Position numbers and translations under genes: made by a program | NCBI GenBank assembly: GCA_001179505.1 | Contig: CDMY01000356.1 | Span: 359,836 to 423,835 of the forward strand | DNA: 64,000 nucleotides | From: Vitrella brassicaformis | Taxonomy: Eukaryota > Sar > Vitrellaceae | Direction: 5' to 3' | Part shown: in pieces, positions 58,001 to 64,000 of the stretch | Numbering within the stretch: the first letter of the stretch is position 1 | Layout of the letters: every line of letters starts with the position of its first letter | Notes under the pieces: model-generated | Databases searched by the model: none | What the model was told of the DNA's origin: nothing | Seen by the model: only the letters and a program-made list of their open reading frames with translations

Positions 58001-61000
58001 GACGTTCAACTTCTTCGATGGTGACAAACACGACATTGACCTCTCCGCACTGTCCACGTAGGCATCCACCCACCAAACCCAGCACGGAAAGACCGCCTGC
58101 TCGTTGTCCGTCTTTGGCCAGGGCTGGTTCTCGCAACATGTCGATCCTGTTTCTGCTTTTCTCGATGCTGGAGGGGCTGGCATCCTACGTCTGCCTGTGC
58201 TCGACCCCCAGCAAGGACGACGACGGCGAGATAGAGGGCGGCAGGCACCCCCACGACCTGCGGCTGAGTGACCAGGACAAGGCGCAGCTGCTCAGCAAAT
58301 GCCTTGACCTCCATGGCCAGCTCGTCAAGGTGACCGTCGAGGAAGCCAGGAACCAGAAACACTCGAAACAGGTCAGCAAGGGAGGGGAGTGACGGAGACA
58401 CACACACGCCGTCTTAGTATCCACACACATCTCTCCTTGTGTCCGTGTAAACAGGCGTTGAGTCGATTGAGTGCGGTGCCGCCCAACGTGACGTGGCCCG
58501 CCCTGAGCCAGTTGATGTCGTGGGTGTCAGACTCACCCAAGCCGCCGGACGGAGGCGACGCTGCTGCTCAACTTGGCACTGCCGAGCAGCCGATGGACCT
58601 GGACGACGGCGACGGCCCCGCGCAGCAGCAGGCGGACCACGATGACACGCTGCAGCGGCACCTGGCCAAGTCACATCACACCATACTCGCTCTGTGCCAG
58701 GTAGGTGGGAGGGGCAGAGCAAACCTCCACACAACACGCACCCACTACAGTATTGTCTGTCTGTCTGTCTGTTGCTGTCATTCGCGTCAGCGGGCTCTTG
58801 ATGGTCTCGGCGCCACGCTGAGCGGCAGCACGTCCGTCGATGCGGTGCCCCATCTGTACCGGTCCACCATGTCCATCCGCCACATCACCGTCTGGTCCAT
58901 ACGCATCCTCTCACCCAAACTCGCCAAGGACACAACCAGCACCAAGGCAGCCGCCGCCACCAAGGGCGGCGAGCAACCCAACGGCAGCGACCATGAGGGT
59001 CAGGCGGTGGATGCAGACAACGATCAGCATGACGTCGATGACACCAACGGGTGGGAGGAGGACGCTGCCGTGACGCGCAACGTCACTCAGGCCTTCACGG
59101 TCACGGGCGGGCAGTGGGCGCCCTCTGCCCTCAGACACTTCCCTGCCATCGCACAGTCGCTGGTGGCTCTGGCCAACACGTCCATGGCGGCCGACATCAA
59201 GCGCACCAAGAGGACGAAGATCCCCCCCAAGAAAGAGAAGCCCAAGGCCGCCAAAGACAAGAAGGGAGACAAGGGCGACAACAACAAGAAGAGCAAGAAG
59301 AAATCCGACGACAGCGATGAGGACATGCGCGACTCAGACGACGACGATGATGATGACGACATGGATGACGACAGGCCCGCCGCCCCAACACCAGCAGCGA
59401 AGGGCAAGGCCAAGGCCAAGGGCAAAGCGAAGGCGAAGGCCAAGGGCAAGGCTGCGGCAGGCAGGCCCAAGAAGGAGCCGCAGAAGGCCGTGTTCCGGCC
59501 GCCGTCTTCATGGAGCATGGCGTTTGGGCTGCTACACGAGATGGCCGAGATGCTCTTCAACCAGATACTCAAGCACACCAGGGAGCAGCGGCAGCAGCAG
59601 CAGGACAAAGAGGATGGTGATCGTGATGCGGCGATGGACGTGGGTGGCGCTGGCGGGGAGGGGGAGGGGGAGGGCGGCAAGGCGGCCACCACCACCTGTG
59701 GTGGGGTCAGTCTGGGTGCCGAGACGCTGTATCGCGGCTATGCAATGACGATGGCGGCATTCGTCACGAGCGGCGCCGAGGAGAGGAGAAAGGAGCAGCT
59801 CAACGAGATCCTGACACGTCTCGACATGGAGCACTTCCCCGGGTCTCCGCCCCCGAATTGGGATGAGCTCGACGCCCACCTGCCCATCAAGGACGCCACA
59901 GCCATTCTCGACGTCGTCTGCCGATCCATCGAACGTACAGACACACACAGACACACACATACATACACATACAAATAAACATATGTACGTGTCCGTGTAC
60001 ATGTGTGTGGTGGATGCACATCTATGTATGCAGAGACCATCGAGGACCTCCTCACCCGCGGCCTGCCCTTCTTCGAGCTCATCCAGGCTCGCTGCGAACC
60101 CGCCGTGGCGGCCCGCCTGCCGTCCTTCGCCGAGGTCTCCAAGGCCGTCGAGCACCTGCTTGCCACCCTCGACACCACCAGTCGGCTCATGGCTGCCGCA
60201 TGCACCCAGCTGGAGTGCGACCCCAGCAAGGCCAGCAAGAAGAAGAAGAACAAGAAGGGGGGCAACGGCAGTGGTGGCGGTGAGGTGGACGAGTTGTCCG
60301 TGTACGTGAGCCGCCGCGAGCGCTGGGTGCTGTCAGTGCTGAACCGTGGGAGGAAGTACGCCATGGACGAGCTGGTAGAGATGTCAAAGAGCGAGGATTT
60401 CGACAAGCACGTGGCGGCGCTCAAGGGCGGGGTGCTCAAGGCCATGATGGAGCACCTCATGGCCGTGCAGGCGTGGAGGAGGGGCAACAAAGCCATCGAG
60501 ACACTCCAACTCATGGCTGGGGTACCCATCCCATCCACACATCCCCACAAACGCCCCTGCATCCATCCATCCATGTGTGTCTGTGTGTCTGTCTGTCTGC
60601 AGGAGATCCGCGATAGGGTGCTCGAGGCCGACGCGGCCAAGCGCAAGGCCAAGAAGGCCAAGAAGAAGAAAAAGAAGAAAAAGGACGACGACGCCGATGA
60701 GGACGATGAGGATGAGCAAGATCAAGACGAGGAGGGAGAGGAGGACAACGATGACGACGACGAGGACATGGTCAAGCCCGAGCCGGTCGTCAAGCGAGAG
60801 GCCACCATGGAGGAGAGCGGCGTTGGAGACGAGGACACCGTTGGTCAGGTGCGCTCAGCTCATGTCGCACGTGTACGTCAGATCCATGCCGACGTGTCTC
60901 CTCTCTCCCTCTCTTTCAGGTGCGGCGCGTTAGTCGTGACCGCGCCTCTGAGTACGGCCCCTTCGGCTTCACCGCAGACAACGCCAACCAGGGCATCAAA

Positions 61001-62202
61001 ATCATATGCACCATGCTCGCACAAGCCGTCAAGGAGTGAGTGAGGCAGAGGACAGACACACACACAAGGAGAGAGGGAGGGAGGGAGGGATGGAGGGAGG
61101 GAGAAGTGGGGATGTATGTGTCTCATCCATCCTCATTGACAGGTTTGAGTACGTGTGGGATCGCATGTGGAAGATCCGCGCTGCAGCGGTGAAGGAGAAG
61201 AAGGCAGGCGCCGAAAAGCGTCGGCGCGAGATCGAGTCGCTGTGGGAGGCCGGGTTCGGGCAGATGGAGCTCGTGTGCCTGTGCCTGCAGCACTGCATGG
61301 AGGTGCCGCGCCCGCAGCACCTCAAGGACGTCATGCAGTGCCTGCTCAAGCTGTTCAAGGTGAATTCCTTGAACCGTGTCTCCCACACACACACACACAC
61401 ATGGATGGATGGATGGATGTGTGTATGCAGCTGTTTAGCGAGAAGGTGTTGAAGCATCTGGTGTCGGTCAAGTACAAGGCGGCTGAGAGCAAGCTGGTGG
61501 ACCTCGTCAAGAGGTTCTACGAGCTGCGCCAGCGGCAGCTGAACCTGCCGGGCGTCAAGACCAACAAGGAGCAGGCCAAGGCCACCAAGGGCAACACCAA
61601 AGCACAGATGGACTACATCCCCAAGTGAGTAGACGAGGGAGGGAGGCAAACAACAAGGGAGACACTGTGTGGATGTTTATGCGCGTGTATGGTGTGGCCA
61701 TGTCTGTCTGTCTGTCAGGGTGGATTACTACTTCGAGCGTGCCGAGTCGTATCTGTCGAAGCTGCCCGACGCCGCCCACGTGCTGCGCGAGGCCAAGGCC
61801 ACAATGAAGAGGTGGCGGAGCTTCGATATCAATTTTGACGCATTTCAGGTCGGCTGCCCCACCCAGACGTAGCGAGACATCCCATCCACTGGACGTATGT
61901 GTGTCGTATCGTTCCCCTCCCCCCCGCTGCATCAGGCGCCGAAGCCCGAGCCAGAGGAGGACATCATGATGGAAGACCAAGACCAAGACCAAGAGCAACA
62001 GCAGCCCGATGAAGACGAGGAGGAGGAGGATGCAGAGCCCCAGCCCAAGAAGAGCAAGAAGAAGAAGGACGCCGTTAGGGAGAAGAACGAGAAGGACAAG
62101 AACAAGAAGAAGCGCAAGCGGCAGAGCAGCGAACAGGAGGACGAGGGCGAAGAGGACCAGCCAGACAACGGAGCCGACGAGGAGGAAGGGGAGGACGACT
62201 GA
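54274..62202 (+). CDS. FANCI: Fanconi anemia group I protein homologue, very large
   Basis: Partner of FANCD2 in the clamp that marks DNA interstrand crosslinks for repair. Nineteen exons: 54274-55040, 55129-55440, 55540-55668, 55755-55873, 55954-56449, 56543-56675, 56748-57506, 57592-57689, 57782-58057, 58122-58371, 58455-58700, 58791-59934, 60034-60521, 60603-60848, 60920-61035, 61143-61359, 61431-61624, 61719-61848, 61936-62202; 2,128 residues against about 1,330 in animals. Alpha-solenoid segments in FANCI order include SPRAIPVLLRQLGDLPL, ESLIIALRKSIMVTPLAPR followed by LVATRGFIHLLAF, the region KLVDLVKRFYELRQRQLNLP, then VDYYFERAESYLSKL and WRSFDINFDAF, and an acidic/basic tail. Extra length comes from Asp, Lys/Ala/Gly and Gln-rich inserts (59210-59480, 60640-60830). 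Nuclear. Confidence 0.85.
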
Positions 62203-63172
62203 GGGATGGATGGATGGATAGAGGCGAGACGGGCGGTGGGCCCACACAGCCGATCGCTGTAAGTGTGTGTGTATCTTTGTGTGTGTGCGTGTGCATTTCG
62301 GTGTGAGACTTCCTCTCTGTGCTCCTTTCCTTCTTGTGTCAATACGTGTCCCTCTCGCTCTCGCATCGTTAGTGAAACTGTGCACCCCACACCATGTCTT
62401 GGCATTCAGCAAACGTCCTTACGCATGGCATACACGCATCGCATCGCATCATCCAACCCATGGACGTACGTCACATGTCTACCTTATCCCATTGTTCGCC
62501 GCTGCACTGCATGCGCCAGACAAAAAACTGCCTGGGCACACGGCCTACCTCCGCCCACTCACTGCCGCAGCTCTTTCCTGCCACGATGTTCCAGCTCAGA
62601 CAGGCCACCCTCACGAGAAGCGGCCCACCTTGTGGCAAGTGGGCCGCTTGACCTAAGGGCCACCCGAGAGAGCGGTAGTCATCTTGACCGAAACGCCCCT
62701 CGGCAAGGCAAATGAAAACAGTGGATCAAGAAAACCACCCAGTCTCACAGCAGAGAAACACCCATCGACCCATCCACCCACAGGCCGCTGCTGAGGTACT
62801 ATCAAGGCCTTTCTGCTCCTCTCACCCTCCTCTCCTCTCCTCCAAATGCATGTATGCCCTCTCCCTCGGACAGTCGTGTGCGGATGGGAAGAAGTCATGT
62901 CATGTGGTGAAAAAACTTGGAACCAGGAATCAGCCAGGCAGGCCAGCAGCGTAGTGTGTGTCGTGTGTGCGATCAGGTGCGATGCGATGCGATAGACATG
63001 CAGGGAGGCAGGGAGGAAGGGAGGGAGAGAGGCTCACAGGCATGATGTGATGTACAGTACAACACGTACGTGTCCGTATTCTTCTGTCTGTCTGTCTGTC
63101 CAGCTAGCGAGAGAAACCAGCTGTCTGTTCATCGCCCCGCCCGCCCCGCCGCCAGGTCGATGTACGTATGTG
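62203..63172. repeat. Tail-to-tail spacer, weak repeats
   Basis: 970 bp between FANCI and the 70-residue gene. Has GGAT repeats at 62205-62219, (TG)n near 62264-62292, GCATC repeats at 62427-62450, GCGAT repeats at 62978-62993 and GGGA-type repeats at 63003-63028. No convincing exon found. Confidence 0.55.
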
Positions 63173-63565
63173 TCAGAAGGTCCCCTTGTTCTCGGGGGCC
63201 TTGCCTCGGAGGGCGTGCACCTCCTCCCTAACACAACACACACAGCCAGACAGCCAAATGGGTGCATTCATGCGGGTTTGGGGCATTCGTTGCGTGTCTG
63301 CCTTAGTCACCTGAGTCTGTCAATCTCCTTAACGCTCGACTCTGCACACACACACACACGCACACACACACATGAGGGACAGGACGCAGCCAGTGCACCG
63401 ATAGATCTATGTGGATCTGCCCCTCCCCCAGGCCTCACCTTTGAATGCGTAGTATTTCTTGTAGAGGAGTGAGACCTCCTTGTAGGCCATCTTGGCGATT
63501 TCCTTGGCGTCGAGCTTCTCCAGCTCCGCGTCGGTGAGGGGGGGCGTGTGCACAGTGTCGGTCAT
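63173..63565 (-). CDS. 70-residue charged helical protein, unknown
   Basis: Three small exons: 63565-63439, 63341-63311, 63227-63173, phases 1 and 2 matching at both joins. The product starts MTDTVHTPPLTDAELEKLDA and continues with an amphipathic helix (KEIAKMAYKEVSLLYKKYYA), ending LREEVHALRGKAPENKGTF. It may form a single coiled coil. No family recognised. Support comes from clean splice sites, phase agreement and helix periodicity. An upstream in-frame GTG exists; the ATG was preferred. Divergent from the partial gene at 63784. Confidence 0.6.
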
Positions 63566-63783
63566 GCTTCGTCCCGGGGGAGGTTGCTGCTGGTGTGACG
63601 AAACGGGCGTCACTTCCGAGGCCTCAGATGGCGTGCGTAACAGGCGCTCAGAGGGATCTTGGTGCGCAATGGCTGCGGAGCTTCAGCTTGCATTTGGATG
63701 AACGCTGCCCAATGAGAATCTTCCGCACACCCGTTTTCGGAGTGAGCCCTAACCGCTCACCGTCCTCACCAGCTGTCCTGGCC
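63566..63783. promoter_or_regulatory. 218-bp head-to-head intergenic region
   Basis: Between start codons of the 70-residue gene (-) and the partial membrane-protein gene (+). If the upstream in-frame ATG near 63709 is used by the right-hand gene, the gap shrinks to about 145 bp. Confidence 0.35.
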
Positions 63784-64000
63784 ATGTCTGAAACGATGGA
63801 TCCATCAGCCCTGATGGCTGAGATAGAAAGCCTCAAGACCAAGATGGCAGAGCAGGAGGAGCTCAACGCCGCCACCTTCGACACGCTGTAAGGAAGCCAT
63901 CCCATGTCCACAATGAGTCAACAATGCACCAGATCTGTGCTCGTGCGTGTGTGTGTGTGCTGCATGTGTGTCAGGTTCATCATTCTGTCGGCCATCATTA
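63784..64000 (+). CDS. 5' end of a probable membrane protein (partial)
   Basis: Exon 1, 63784-63887, encodes MSETMDPSALMAEIESLKTK and a short acidic helix ending EELNAATFDTL. Exon 2 starts at 63975 after a TGTGTCAG acceptor and reads FIILSAII before the window ends, the start of a hydrophobic segment. A short cytosolic or luminal N-terminus followed by a membrane span suggests a transporter or channel. An ammonium-transporter start would look like this, but the evidence is too short to name it. An in-frame ATG near 63709 would add 25 residues. Confidence 0.5.

Overview
The window is nuclear DNA from a flagellated protist. Nearly every gene is split by short introns, mostly about 45 to 120 bp, whose 3' ends are GT- or pyrimidine-rich before CAG or TAG. 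Introns and spacers are full of (TG)n, (CTGT)n, (CCAT)n and (GGAT)n microsatellites. The gene content is purely eukaryotic: an axonemal dynein intermediate chain, an Sfi1-like protein, signal peptidase complex subunit 2, FANCI, a cytosine-5 DNA methyltransferase and a mitochondrial carrier. A chromerid-type alveolate alga such as Vitrella is my best guess. That is an inference from style and content, not something I could search.

Layout (all introns inferred by hand from splice sites and phase agreement). 1-1249 (+) 3' end of an unknown gene. 3683-5127 (-) secreted coiled-coil protein. 5308-9160 (+) dynein intermediate chain DNAI1, 20 exons. 9544-9843 assembly gap. 9882-11578 (-) pyrimidine-nucleotide-type mitochondrial carrier. 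11750-15508 (+) EGF-membrane-RING-H2 protein. 16718-21240 (-) large basic nuclear-type protein. 21714-25069 (+) coiled-coil protein. 25355-26715 (-) CysQ/BPNT-type phosphatase. 26782-31087 (+) PWWP-like protein carrying a repeated helix-turn-helix-like module. 31581-32791 (-) SPCS2. 33017-33673 (+) TB2/DP1/HVA22-like membrane protein. 34974-40931 (-) DNA cytosine-5 methyltransferase with a zinc-finger region. 41487-43889 (-) Sfi1-like. 44137-47087 (+) membrane-anchored pepsin-family protease. 48913-53754 (+) ankyrin-type/RING protein. 54274-62202 (+) very large FANCI. 63173-63565 (-) 70-residue protein. 63784 to the end (+) 5' end of a probable membrane protein.

The genes do not form an operon. 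From the left edge to about 34 kb they alternate strictly in strand. Head-to-head pairs are separated by only 66 to 473 bp, so shared bidirectional promoters are likely. The longer tail-to-tail spacers hold almost all the simple-repeat DNA. Functional themes recur by chance or by gene-pair organisation: cilium/centriole (DNAI1, Sfi1-like, coiled coils), chromatin and DNA (PWWP-like protein, DNA methyltransferase, FANCI, basic nuclear protein), endomembrane (SPCS2, TB2/DP1-like, aspartic protease) and two RING proteins.

The most unusual points are four copies of an IENR1/NUMOD1-like module, each cut by a phase-1 intron at the same place, in the PWWP-like gene; a run of phase-2 introns with a duplicated exon in the ankyrin/RING gene; four apparent GC-AG introns; and two junctions where canonical splicing breaks the frame.
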